A DNA stretch of 64,000 nucleotides, from positions 620,001-684,000 of the forward strand of contig NZ_BIMC01000001.1 of the NCBI RefSeq assembly GCF_004000885.1, given 5' to 3'. This document shows, in pieces, positions 17,716 to 26,488 of the stretch. The DNA comes from Paenibacillus glucanolyticus NBRC 15330 (GTDB taxonomy: Bacteria > Bacillota > Bacilli > Paenibacillales > Paenibacillaceae). Numbering within the stretch: position 1 is the stretch's first letter; each line of letters opens with the position of its first letter. The position numbers and the translations under genes are program-made. The notes under the pieces were generated by a model. That model was not told the DNA's origin, searched no databases, and saw only the letters and a list, made by a program, of their open reading frames with translations.

Positions 17716-18233
17716 ACTTAATCGTCACCTCGTCCATGTACGAATTAGTGGGTTTGTTACTTTTAGTCAACCAGAAGTCTTTTCCCTTTGTCTTCATCAT
17801 TCGTTCCTTCCTTTTTACAAACATTGTCTGTACCGCCCTGTGGCGGCTTATGAAGTCAGTAAGGCGGCTAGCCCTTCACGTTACCTTACCTTTTCTATAT
17901 CAACTGGCACGTTACCAAATTGTTTTACACAATAAGAATCGCTTCATATGTCCAGATCGTTGCGAAGCAAAATGAATAATTTGTTACTTCCCCCACACCA
18001 TAGTAGTCGGACTATGTATCTCTATAGTTGCGGAGATTCTCTTCTCGCCCTCCCTATCAGCTTAGGAGGAGGTTTGTTGCGATTACTTACAATTCTAATT
18101 TATTTGGCAAAAACCGTGAGAAAACGAAGGGTAAGGTAATCGGAAATTACGGTGGTATCTGATGATTTTAAGGTTTTGATAAAGCAGGAAGTTACTAAGA
18201 AAAGGGTATAAAATTCAATTGTTGAGTGGTTTT
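17716..18233. other. Gene-free stretch between the two toxin modules
   Basis: No supported gene. One short minus-strand frame (about 17715-17800) reads 'MMKTKGKDFWLTKSNKPTN' but has no family match I know. From about 18012 the DNA resembles 14953 onward. Confidence 0.35.
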
Positions 18234-18369
18234 GTGTGTACACGACATTTTGAAGAAAATTCATAGGGGGATTACAAGGGTTAGGTTAGCTTGGAATTAG
18301 TAGTCCGATTCATTCGGCAAAGGGTGGGGGTAATAAATAGACCTTGAGGGCAAATTCCCCACAAGGTCT
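18234..18369. repeat. Cassette-end direct repeat, copy 2
   Basis: Partner of 15040-15165; includes GTGTGTACAC, GATTCATTCGGC, GTGGGGGTAA and the terminal hairpin. Confidence 0.7.
18339..18369 (-). terminator. Terminator of the Rhs immunity gene
   Basis: AGACCTTG-a-GGG pairs with CCC...CAAGGTCT around a short loop, followed on the minus strand by TATTTATTAC. It lies 8 bases past the stop at 18378. Confidence 0.7.
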
Positions 18370-18377
18370 CTGTTCTA

Positions 18378-18878
18378 TTATTCTGTGATTAGGTAGCTGA
18401 CGTTAAACAATATATTCTTTAGATTTAATTGATTAATAAAATCATGAATGGATAAATTACCCTGAATTATTTCACAATCCCCCCCCTGATATCTTGCCAA
18501 AAACATAATTGTTTTTGATGGAGACTGTTCTATAAAAAAACTTAGTATCCTTTCGAAGTCCATCTTAAATTGCGGTCTAATAATCAAAGGTGTTAGATTA
18601 TATATTACATCTTCATTTTCAATCCAAAAAGGGACGGGTAAATGTTGAGCATCTCTTTCAAAATCTGAATCACACAGAAGAAAAGCATTTTTAATTCCTT
18701 CGTCATCTTTGACTAACGAATACCAAATCCCTTTTGTCTGACTCATGAATTTCCAAGTAGTTCCGAACCTTCTGATTTCCTGATTGTCCCTTTCATTCAT
18801 TACCTCAATTGAAGATTTAAAAGGTATTTGTACAGGATCTTCTTGGTTTACTATTACGACTTCCAAATCGAATGACAT
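18378..18878 (-). CDS. Probable immunity protein of the WapA/Rhs toxin
   Basis: A 166-residue acidic soluble protein (MSFDLEVVIVNQEDP..., ending 'LFNVSYLITE') with no signal peptide or membrane segment. Its ATG follows AAAGGAG and lies 15 bases after the toxin stop, the standard place of an immunity gene in polymorphic toxin systems. No named immunity family was recognised. It should bind and block the 84-residue tip of the preceding protein in the cytoplasm. Confidence 0.7.
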   Translation of the reverse strand: MSFDLEVVIVNQEDPVQIPFKSSIEVMNERDNQEIRRFGTTWKFMSQTKGIWYSLVKDDEGIKNAFLLCDSDFERDAQHLPVPFWIENEDVIYNLTPLIIRPQFKMDFERILSFFIEQSPSKTIMFLARYQGGDCEIIQGNLSIHDFINQLNLKNILFNVSYLITE

Positions 18879-18893
18879 ATATCTCTCCTTTTC

Positions 18894-21800
18894 TCACGGG
18901 AGGAATGTGTTAATGTTCCAGTTAGTATCAAATGATGTTTTTCCATCCCTTGACATAATTCTAATTGTCCCGTCAGAACTCAAATGAATATCCGGATTAT
19001 TACCCACTTTTTTCATCGAAGCCTTATACGGGGAGTTTTTATTAGTCAAGTCTTTAATAATATCCTGCTTCACCTGGTGAAATTGCCCCTTTTTCAGGTC
19101 GAATTTCCTTTCTATTTCTTTGGCAGAAAAATTTTTGAAATCCACTTTACAGTTATGCACCCATATTCCAAGATTGGATACAAAATACGAATGGAAATCA
19201 GCTACCTCAAAGTTATAAACCGTTGCTTCTCGTGGCTCTTTCTCAATCTTATCTATCGCTAGTGTAGAACCATCACTCGAAACAAGCAAGTCCCCAACCA
19301 TAAGGTCTTTAACAAAGGTCCATCCCTTGCCATCAAGCCAAAATGGATGTTCCGCAGTAGCTTCGATGATTTCATCACCGATGTGGACCTTGTAAATTTC
19401 ATCAGCTTGTTTTTGGAACAGCCCTACGACCTCTTTATACGCGACTTCTCCAGTTTCATCAGACTTAGCAAGAACCTTATCTCCGACCTCAATGTCTTCG
19501 ATAGGTTTCTCCCCTTCGTCTGTCAGAACTTTGGTGCCTGCTACAAAACAGTTACAACCTTTAGTTATCTTAGATATAGCTTTACCGGCTGCTTTTGCCC
19601 CTGCTACAATTCCTCTGCCTACCCATCTTGCAAGTTCCCATACAGCTCTTATTCTAGCTTCTCCAGATGGATCAATAAACGATACTGGATTGTTACCTAC
19701 ATAGTTGTATCCGTTCTGAGTCGTTGGTTCAAGTGCAGAACCTGATAAGGGATCTTTTGTAAGAAATGCACCTGTATTAGCATCGTAATACCTAGCATTT
19801 AGATAATATAACTCCAGTTCAGCCTCGTATCGATAACCCGCATAACGATATGGATTAATATTTGCTAGATCGCCCTCTGCTTTAAGTATATTTCCCCATG
19901 CATCATACTCGTAGCTTGCAACGATGTCCTCATTAGAATTTGTGATATCAACAATGTTCCCATATCCATTAGTATGATAATAGTATGTTGAACCATCATA
20001 ATCAAAACCAACTAACTTCCCATCTATATCATAAAAATACTCTAAGATGGTGTTTCCATGATCATCTGTCTCGTACAGAACCTGGTCTCCGCTATAATAG
20101 TAATTTCGGATGCCTTGACTGCTTTCTGTACGAATTCGCTTGCCCTCTTCATCATAGCTAGCCTTAAAGATGATTGTATTGCTTTTCTTACTTTTCACCT
20201 CGACAAGCTGGTCCAACTCATTATATACATATTGATACTCTGCATTTTCAGTAAGGTTACCATTGCTGTCATAATTGTATTTCTCATTGTTCACCGTTTC
20301 CAACTGGTTTGCACCATTAAACGATGACACCATGCTTTCAACTTCCGCACCTCTATGAATTTCTTTTAAAGAGCGGTTACCAACATCATCGTACTCATAA
20401 TAAATAATCGTCCCATCTGCAAGCTCTTCCTTAACAAGCTGGTCCTTATTATCATAGGTATACGTAATCTCTCCACTAGGTGAACTAATTCCAACAATCC
20501 GATTATTTTTGTCATAGTTGTATTTGTACTCGCTGATCATGGATTGATCTGATTTCGAATTACGGTGTACTGTAATATTCTTGGCTAAGTCATAATCGGT
20601 TTTGGTTGTGGTTCCATTGTTTCTGGTTCCAGCTACTTCGTAACCGGCTTGATTATAATCGTAAGTCGAGAGAACCTCACCATCAACTTTCATTTCAGTC
20701 AACTGATCAGCTTGGTCCAGACCGTATTCTATATTAGTTTCAACAGATCCATTTGAATAAACCAGTGATTTAAGAATTCCATTCTCGTAGTATACATACT
20801 GAATATCGGAGTTTCGGTCCTTAATATTTGAGATTGCATTATTCTTGTTGTAGTTGTAGATCTTATTTCCATTTACAGTAACGATATTTTGATTTTCATC
20901 ATATTGATAGGAATAGAGAAGATCGCCATTTACTTTAGTATGAACAAGTAAATTTAGTTCGTTGTATTCGTTAATGAATACATCCCCGTTTGGCGTCATC
21001 GTATGGATAAGATTTCCGTTGGAATCATAATCATATTGGTACATATTCCCAATCGCATCAATAGACTTCTCTAATTGACCTGACTTGTTATACTCATATA
21101 TTTTTGATTTTCCATTGGCATATCCTGTTTTGTTTAAGTTTCCTAGCTTATCGTACTCGTAGGAAGTAATGCTGCCATCAGGTTCGATTACTTTGACTAA
21201 CTGGTTGAGTTTATTATACTCATATTTTGTGAGGTTGCCTTTACCATCAGTTGTGCTAATTATGTTTCCAACCGCATCTGTTTTTTGAACTGTTGCATTT
21301 CCCTTGGGATCGAAGGACGTCTCAATGTAATTGTTAGCATCATCGTATTCGTAGGTTTCCTTGGTACCATCGGCCAGAACAACTTCTTTTAAATTACCGT
21401 AATCGTCATAACTGTAAGAAGTGACTTGATTTTTTGCATCCGTAACTGATTCTAAGTCTCTTCCATTTGGATAGTACTTATAGGTAGTTACGTTCTTTCT
21501 TTCATCCGTTTCTGTAAGAACACGACCGAGATTGTTATACGTATAAGATTTTGCATACCCTGCTTCATCAATTTCTTTCAATATGTTCCCTTCATCATCA
21601 TACTGCAGTTCAAATATATTCCCTTTAGCATCCTTTGTCAGAAGAGGATTGTGATTCTCATCATACGTAATGGAAATCGTTCGTCCTTTAGCATCTATTA
21701 TGGATTCCACAGCATAGTCTGTATTAAGTGTATACTTTTCTACGTTACCCATAGAATCCGTTACAGTTGCTTCATGGTTTACTGTATCGATCTCATACGT

Positions 21801-24113
21801 CGTTACACTAGACGAATCTTTGAAAGGTTCCTTTACGGTCTCAATTACATCCTCACCCGCATAAGTGAACTCTGAGATTCCACCATTTGGATCAGTAACT
21901 TTCCATATGAGCCCTTTGTCGTTGTACTGGAAATGGGTCCTGACAAAGGTATCGCTTGTTTCGTAATACTCCATACTCTCCAAACGCTTCTTGGAGTCAT
22001 ATGCATATTTTGTAATTTCCCCTTCAAGCGTGGCCGATTCTACCATACCCAGTGCATTATAAGTGAAAGCCAAAACCCTTCCGGAAGGGTCAACAATGCT
22101 CTCTAATCGCCCTTGAGCATCATGGTTATAAGTTAATCGGTTATCATTTAAATCTTCTTCATAGCTGATACGAGCTTTGATGATGCTTACTTCTGGATCG
22201 CTCTTTAATGCGTCAAAATAGGTGCGATATCCGTATTTATCTGTAATTACATATCCCGTTACGGCACCATACTCGTTTCTTTGTTTACTGAGATTCAAAT
22301 ATTTCCCAGGCGGCGAAGTATATGTTCCGTTGCCCGAATTGTACTCAAAATAATGCGTTGTACCGTCTGCCTCTGTATAAAAGACCCTGCCAGTTTTATG
22401 TGAATCAATAAGGGTCTCTGACCCGCTATATGACCATCCATATCCAAACGGTGATGATTCTTTCGACTTGGAATTGTAGGTTCTTGTAAATGCGAGCTGA
22501 ACATCCCCTCTGCCTGTTAGAGAAAAGTCGTTATATTCGAGAATATTGTTGCCTGTTCCTAAATTTGTATAATTGGTTCCCGAATTCAGGGCTATATTGT
22601 TGAAGATCCAATGATCTTCCAATCCCAATCGACTGGCAGAAGTATAGGTTACGCTTAGAAGAGGAGTATACTTCGTATTGATCGTGTCATCGCCAGAGAT
22701 AAATTTCTTGTACGTGTTTGTTGTTTCAGATGTGCTTTTCAACAGAAACCCAATATTAGAGTCCGGCTGATTGATCCATTTCTCAACCATGTAAGGTGTC
22801 AAAGACCATTTATAATTTGCAGCAAGCGATGTTAAGGGTCCTACAGGAACGGTAGCAATGTGCGAAGCGTTATAATCTCCTCCTGGAGTCGACCATAGTT
22901 TGCCTGCATCAGCATACATCCATGATGCCGAGTATTCCGTCCAAGGAGTGTTCACCGCATGCAGTGTGACATTCATATTAGTATCATTGGACACAGCAGC
23001 TAGCCATAAATTTAGATCGGCAGTAATGATATTTACACCTTGAGGAATGGAATTCACATTAAATTTCAATAAGGATCGAATGACATTGTTTTGCGTTGAG
23101 TTCTTGTATAGACCTACACCAATCGTTGTCTCGGTTGGTGCCGTTTGTTTCGGGAACTCGCTTCTAATATTCGTATCCGTTACAGCATACTGCGGTTGAA
23201 ACTTCACTATGGTTGGATCCAAGGTCACCGGGTATACGCGTTCCTTATCAAGGAGCCAGTTTTGATCCGGTACAAGATCCAAGTATAGTTGATTATTTTC
23301 AGAGCGAATATCGTAATGAATATCATAGGAAATCGCTTCTTCCGGAATACTGCTCACCCCGGATACTTCTTTATATCCATCTGGCCGGAATGAATCAAAC
23401 ATCATAGGTGCCTCAAGATAATATTTCGTTTCCCCCGAATCTTTATCTACCAATAGGATGGATCCGTTCTCCTGTTCTTTATAGGTAAGGTTATCCAGAT
23501 CCAATGAGAAACTGTAGATTACAGGATTATCCATGTTTGATGGACGCTCTTTCAAGATGATCTCTTCTTTTATACGATCATTTCCAAGCGTATACTTTAG
23601 ATCGGCGTTGTCAAATATTTCAGGATATACAACTTCATTTTGTTCTACCTCCGCAGGAGTTTCCTCGGCGGTAGCAGATAACTCTTCTTCCATTGGACTT
23701 AAGTTGATTTCGTACTCATCTTCGGAGATATGTAGTAATTCATCTGTAGTGGAGAAGGTGCTATGTAAATCAACACTTAGTGGGTGATCATTTGAAACAA
23801 TTTTGTTCTCTTCTTTTTTCAAATCATTTACGATCGGCTTCCATTTACTTATACCTTCATCGTAGTAGTGAATAGGTATTGGTGAAATGTCTGTCGTGTA
23901 GGACCCATCACTATTCAGGTAAGTTTTGGAGTATTCACTCCGCTCCGAAGCAACCTCAACTCTCTTTGTTTGGTCTACGGCAGATAAACCTTGTGAACTT
24001 TCCGTACTTTTGGTTTTTGTGGACAATGCAATGATATCGGGACTCACGATCGTGGTCGTTAACAATGCGCTAGCAATGGTAAGCGAAATCATCCTTTTTA
24101 AGTTCTTTTTCAT
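18894..24113 (-). CDS. WapA/Rhs-type polymorphic toxin with Hint domain and variable C-terminal toxin
   Basis: A 1739-residue secreted protein. A signal peptide (MKKNLKRMISLTIASALLTT) is followed by a DNRLRE-like region (about residues 300-490, 'LLKFNVNSIPQGVNIITADL'), then about 30 RHS/YD repeats ('YEYDANGNLTKxxD'-type) from 530 to 1440. The Rhs core ends near 1440-1500 with 'YLNARYYDANTGAFLTKDPL' and 'NPVSFIDPSGE'. A Hint pretoxin domain follows at about 1521-1655 (from 'CNCFVAGTKVL' to 'LGIWVHN' plus Cys), then an 84-residue tip (18897-19148). The tip has 'NPDIHLSSDGTIRIMSRDGK' and 'SFDTNWNI', compatible with a small nuclease, but I could not name its family. Such proteins deliver tips into neighbouring cells on contact. 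ATG 24113 follows AGGAG. Confidence 0.9.
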   Translation of the reverse strand: MKKNLKRMISLTIASALLTTTIVSPDIIALSTKTKSTESSQGLSAVDQTKRVEVASERSEYSKTYLNSDGSYTTDISPIPIHYYDEGISKWKPIVNDLKKEENKIVSNDHPLSVDLHSTFSTTDELLHISEDEYEINLSPMEEELSATAEETPAEVEQNEVVYPEIFDNADLKYTLGNDRIKEEIILKERPSNMDNPVIYSFSLDLDNLTYKEQENGSILLVDKDSGETKYYLEAPMMFDSFRPDGYKEVSGVSSIPEEAISYDIHYDIRSENNQLYLDLVPDQNWLLDKERVYPVTLDPTIVKFQPQYAVTDTNIRSEFPKQTAPTETTIGVGLYKNSTQNNVIRSLLKFNVNSIPQGVNIITADLNLWLAAVSNDTNMNVTLHAVNTPWTEYSASWMYADAGKLWSTPGGDYNASHIATVPVGPLTSLAANYKWSLTPYMVEKWINQPDSNIGFLLKSTSETTNTYKKFISGDDTINTKYTPLLSVTYTSASRLGLEDHWIFNNIALNSGTNYTNLGTGNNILEYNDFSLTGRGDVQLAFTRTYNSKSKESSPFGYGWSYSGSETLIDSHKTGRVFYTEADGTTHYFEYNSGNGTYTSPPGKYLNLSKQRNEYGAVTGYVITDKYGYRTYFDALKSDPEVSIIKARISYEEDLNDNRLTYNHDAQGRLESIVDPSGRVLAFTYNALGMVESATLEGEITKYAYDSKKRLESMEYYETSDTFVRTHFQYNDKGLIWKVTDPNGGISEFTYAGEDVIETVKEPFKDSSSVTTYEIDTVNHEATVTDSMGNVEKYTLNTDYAVESIIDAKGRTISITYDENHNPLLTKDAKGNIFELQYDDEGNILKEIDEAGYAKSYTYNNLGRVLTETDERKNVTTYKYYPNGRDLESVTDAKNQVTSYSYDDYGNLKEVVLADGTKETYEYDDANNYIETSFDPKGNATVQKTDAVGNIISTTDGKGNLTKYEYNKLNQLVKVIEPDGSITSYEYDKLGNLNKTGYANGKSKIYEYNKSGQLEKSIDAIGNMYQYDYDSNGNLIHTMTPNGDVFINEYNELNLLVHTKVNGDLLYSYQYDENQNIVTVNGNKIYNYNKNNAISNIKDRNSDIQYVYYENGILKSLVYSNGSVETNIEYGLDQADQLTEMKVDGEVLSTYDYNQAGYEVAGTRNNGTTTKTDYDLAKNITVHRNSKSDQSMISEYKYNYDKNNRIVGISSPSGEITYTYDNKDQLVKEELADGTIIYYEYDDVGNRSLKEIHRGAEVESMVSSFNGANQLETVNNEKYNYDSNGNLTENAEYQYVYNELDQLVEVKSKKSNTIIFKASYDEEGKRIRTESSQGIRNYYYSGDQVLYETDDHGNTILEYFYDIDGKLVGFDYDGSTYYYHTNGYGNIVDITNSNEDIVASYEYDAWGNILKAEGDLANINPYRYAGYRYEAELELYYLNARYYDANTGAFLTKDPLSGSALEPTTQNGYNYVGNNPVSFIDPSGEARIRAVWELARWVGRGIVAGAKAAGKAISKITKGCNCFVAGTKVLTDEGEKPIEDIEVGDKVLAKSDETGEVAYKEVVGLFQKQADEIYKVHIGDEIIEATAEHPFWLDGKGWTFVKDLMVGDLLVSSDGSTLAIDKIEKEPREATVYNFEVADFHSYFVSNLGIWVHNCKVDFKNFSAKEIERKFDLKKGQFHQVKQDIIKDLTNKNSPYKASMKKVGNNPDIHLSSDGTIRIMSRDGKTSFDTNWNINTFLP
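19464..19519. repeat. 56-bp identical tract, expressed copy
   Basis: Partner of 17487-17542, in the Hint domain of the full-length gene at the boundary between conserved core and variable tip. Confidence 0.9.
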
Positions 24114-24677
24114 GTGTCAGCTCCTGGATGTTTTTTTGAACTACGTGTCTTCAAATCTAATTTAACCATAACAAAATAGAGGCCAATGATAGAACAAAGG
24201 CCGCTAAATGAAGTTAGCTTTTCAAATTACCTGCGATAATGTCGAAGCAGGTTGAATAACATTCCACCTGGTGGCATCCTATATAAGGCCAACAGTCGCA
24301 AATTTCGCCGAGCTTTGCGATGCTACTTGGGATGACAGCCACTGCATGCTGGGGCTCAATCATTTTTAAAAATAGTGCTCGTGTCGTAACATCGAAGGGC
24401 AATCACAGTCTCTTCGGTGAGATCGATCATCGCGTATGTTGTATCGTGTTTTCATTTGGAAAGTTTACCGTATTTTGAGGTAGGTTTGATTTGTTTTGAA
24501 GAGGCACTTTAGAATCATATATGGAAAATATAGAATTTACAATTCGTAAAATATACCAGATTACAAGCAGACATCATCTAGTTCACTTTTTTATGTCCAC
24601 TGGCTCTAAATTGAACTAACGCATCTAAGAGCAACCAGATATTAGTGAGTATTTTATCCAAAGATTAGCCGCAAGAA
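24114..24677. other. Gene-free stretch upstream of the Rhs gene
   Basis: One 62-codon minus-strand frame (24214-24402, 'MIEPQHAVAVIPSSIAKLGE', cysteine-rich end) is open but lacks a ribosome binding site, so I do not call it. The rest is AT-rich without recognisable genes. Confidence 0.35.
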
Positions 24678-24758
24678 TCAAGAGTTAATTCCAAACAAAT
24701 AAATTAATGTGAGAATAACTAGTATTATCAAGATGATAAACAATGTCTTATTATTCAT
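24678..24758 (-). CDS. Small single-pass membrane protein (26 residues)
   Basis: A 26-codon frame, MNNKTLFIILIILVILTLIY followed by LFGINS, with GGAGGG placed correctly before its ATG at 24758. It is one hydrophobic helix with two short polar ends. Nothing similar is recognised by name. The ribosome binding site and the uninterrupted hydrophobic run are the only evidence. It lies alone between the Rhs gene and the MFS exporter; a role as a small membrane regulator or as a sporulation-type microprotein is open. Confidence 0.5.
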   Translation of the reverse strand: MNNKTLFIILIILVILTLIYLFGINS

Positions 24759-24992
24759 TATATTGCCCTCCGTATTTTTAAAGAGATTAATCATTTTCCC
24801 TAGCGATTTGTTGGTGCATGTGTTGTTCCCTTTCGTAATGTAGCCTCTTTACTAATATCTACCCGATATCATTCACTGTCATTACATTGGATAGAAAAAT
24901 AATGATATATAAGCTCATGTCGTCTGACATCAGTCGAGTCCTATGAGAATTGGTGTCCTATTCGGAATGAGAACTTAACTTGTTAAAAAAAC

Positions 24993-25020
24993 AAAAAGTC
25001 GCGTTTCCGCGACTTTTTTT
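24993..25020. terminator. Strong bidirectional terminator
   Basis: AAAAAGTCGCG-tttc-CGCGACTTTTTTT: perfect stem with T-runs on both strands. It lies about 100 bases past the MFS gene stop. Confidence 0.9.
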
Positions 25021-25118
25021 ATTCTCAGGCTCGAAGCTTATATGCCCGCCGGACCGTTGTCCAGGGAGCTCTTAAAGATGTCCTTAAAAAATACAACCTT
25101 GATAATACCCCTCCGCCG

Positions 25119-26357
25119 TTATGGCTTCTCCATCTTCGGCGTAGATTCACCCGACACTGAGGTATACCCCGGTTTGGCTGCGCCAAAACCGAAGAAGAAC
25201 AGCACAACAACGACTGCGGACAGAACCATGAGGGGAACCTTCCAACCGTCTGTAGCATCATGCAGAAACCCGATGAGCATCGGGCCGATCGCGGCCAGCA
25301 AGTAACCCAGAGACTGAGCCATCCCCGATAACGCCGCGGCTTCGTGGGCCGTTTTGGTACGTAAGGTAAAGAACATCAGGGACAAACTGAAATTTGCCCC
25401 GCCGGAAATACCGACCAACATCACCCATAGGAGATTTAATGAGGACATGCCGGATAATAATCCTACGTAACCAGTGAGCATGGATAATGCAGAGATGGTC
25501 ACCAGAACGCGCTGATTCGGATTTCGGCCAGCCAGAACAGGAATAATGAAGGAGAACGGCAAACTGACAAATTGAAGTATGGAGAGCATCCACCCGGCAG
25601 CACTATAATCCATGCCTTGACTTCTCAGGATCTCGGGCAGCCAAGAGATATTCACATAGAACGTAAACGATTGAAGCCCCATAAATAAAGTGATATACCA
25701 AGCAAGAGGTGAACGAAGCACACTCTTTTGTTTGGCAGCAGTCGAACGGACTTCTGCTGTCTTGTCAGAGCTGCTGCGTTGAATCAGCCATACGATCAGA
25801 GCTAATACGGATAATGACGCCCAGATCAACAAGGAACCCTGCCAGCCAAGACCTGCTTGCGTTGCAAGCGGGATACTAACCCCGGATGCGATGGCGGCTA
25901 GCAGATTCATTGATGCCGAATAGGTGCCTGTCATCAGTCCGATATGCCGCGGGAAATCCCGCTTAACGAGACTCGGAAGCAGTACGTTCCCTACGGCTAT
26001 GGCCATTCCCAGAAATGCAGTTCCCAATAATAAAGTAATCGGCGATGATATGGAACGTATGCCGATTCCGAATGTCAAAACCACCATGCTAAGCAGCAGG
26101 GTGGTTTCCAGTCCCCACTTTTTGGCCATGGCGGGAGCCATTGGCGATAATAGAGCAAAAGCCAACAGCGGCAGCGTCGTCAGCATACCAGCCATGGTAC
26201 TCGATATTCCTGTATCCTCACGAATGATCCCGATCAGCGGGCCTACCGAGGTTATTGCCGCTCTCAGGTTAATGGCAATTAGGATAATGCCTGCAAAGAT
26301 CAACCATGTACGCCCTGTGGAACTTGTGGTTGGTTCTAACGATGTTCTTGATGTCAT
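25119..26357 (-). CDS. MFS transporter, CynX/NimT-like
   Basis: A 412-residue major facilitator protein with about 12 membrane segments. The early segment 'IFAGIILIAINLRAAITSVG' followed by 'GPLIGIIREDTGISSTMAGM' is the signature of the CynX/NimT branch (cyanate, 2-nitroimidazole and related transporters). ATG 26357 follows AAGGAG. A central cytosolic linker ('QRSSSDKTAEVRSTAAKQ') separates the two halves. Substrate unknown; it stands alone, downstream of the receptor genes but with its own ribosome binding site and gap. Confidence 0.85.
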   Translation of the reverse strand: MTSRTSLEPTTSSTGRTWLIFAGIILIAINLRAAITSVGPLIGIIREDTGISSTMAGMLTTLPLLAFALLSPMAPAMAKKWGLETTLLLSMVVLTFGIGIRSISSPITLLLGTAFLGMAIAVGNVLLPSLVKRDFPRHIGLMTGTYSASMNLLAAIASGVSIPLATQAGLGWQGSLLIWASLSVLALIVWLIQRSSSDKTAEVRSTAAKQKSVLRSPLAWYITLFMGLQSFTFYVNISWLPEILRSQGMDYSAAGWMLSILQFVSLPFSFIIPVLAGRNPNQRVLVTISALSMLTGYVGLLSGMSSLNLLWVMLVGISGGANFSLSLMFFTLRTKTAHEAAALSGMAQSLGYLLAAIGPMLIGFLHDATDGWKVPLMVLSAVVVVLFFFGFGAAKPGYTSVSGESTPKMEKP

Positions 26358-26488
26358 TACATGGACTCCTTACTCTGTTACGATATGTAAAAACAAACTT
26401 ATCCGAGTTTATCATAAACCCGGACATTAGGCTATAGCTCAGGGAGGCCACTGACGCTGCTTCACTGGTTATGGCCACAAGCCATACC

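Noticed and set aside
20000..23000. Possible CRISPR-like or tandem DNA repeat
   Set aside because: The periodicity comes from protein-level RHS/YD repeats of the WapA-like gene; DNA units are diverged and no spacer pattern exists.
24214..24402. 62-codon cysteine-containing minus-strand frame
   Set aside because: No ribosome binding site and no family resemblance; kept only as a note on the intergenic stretch.
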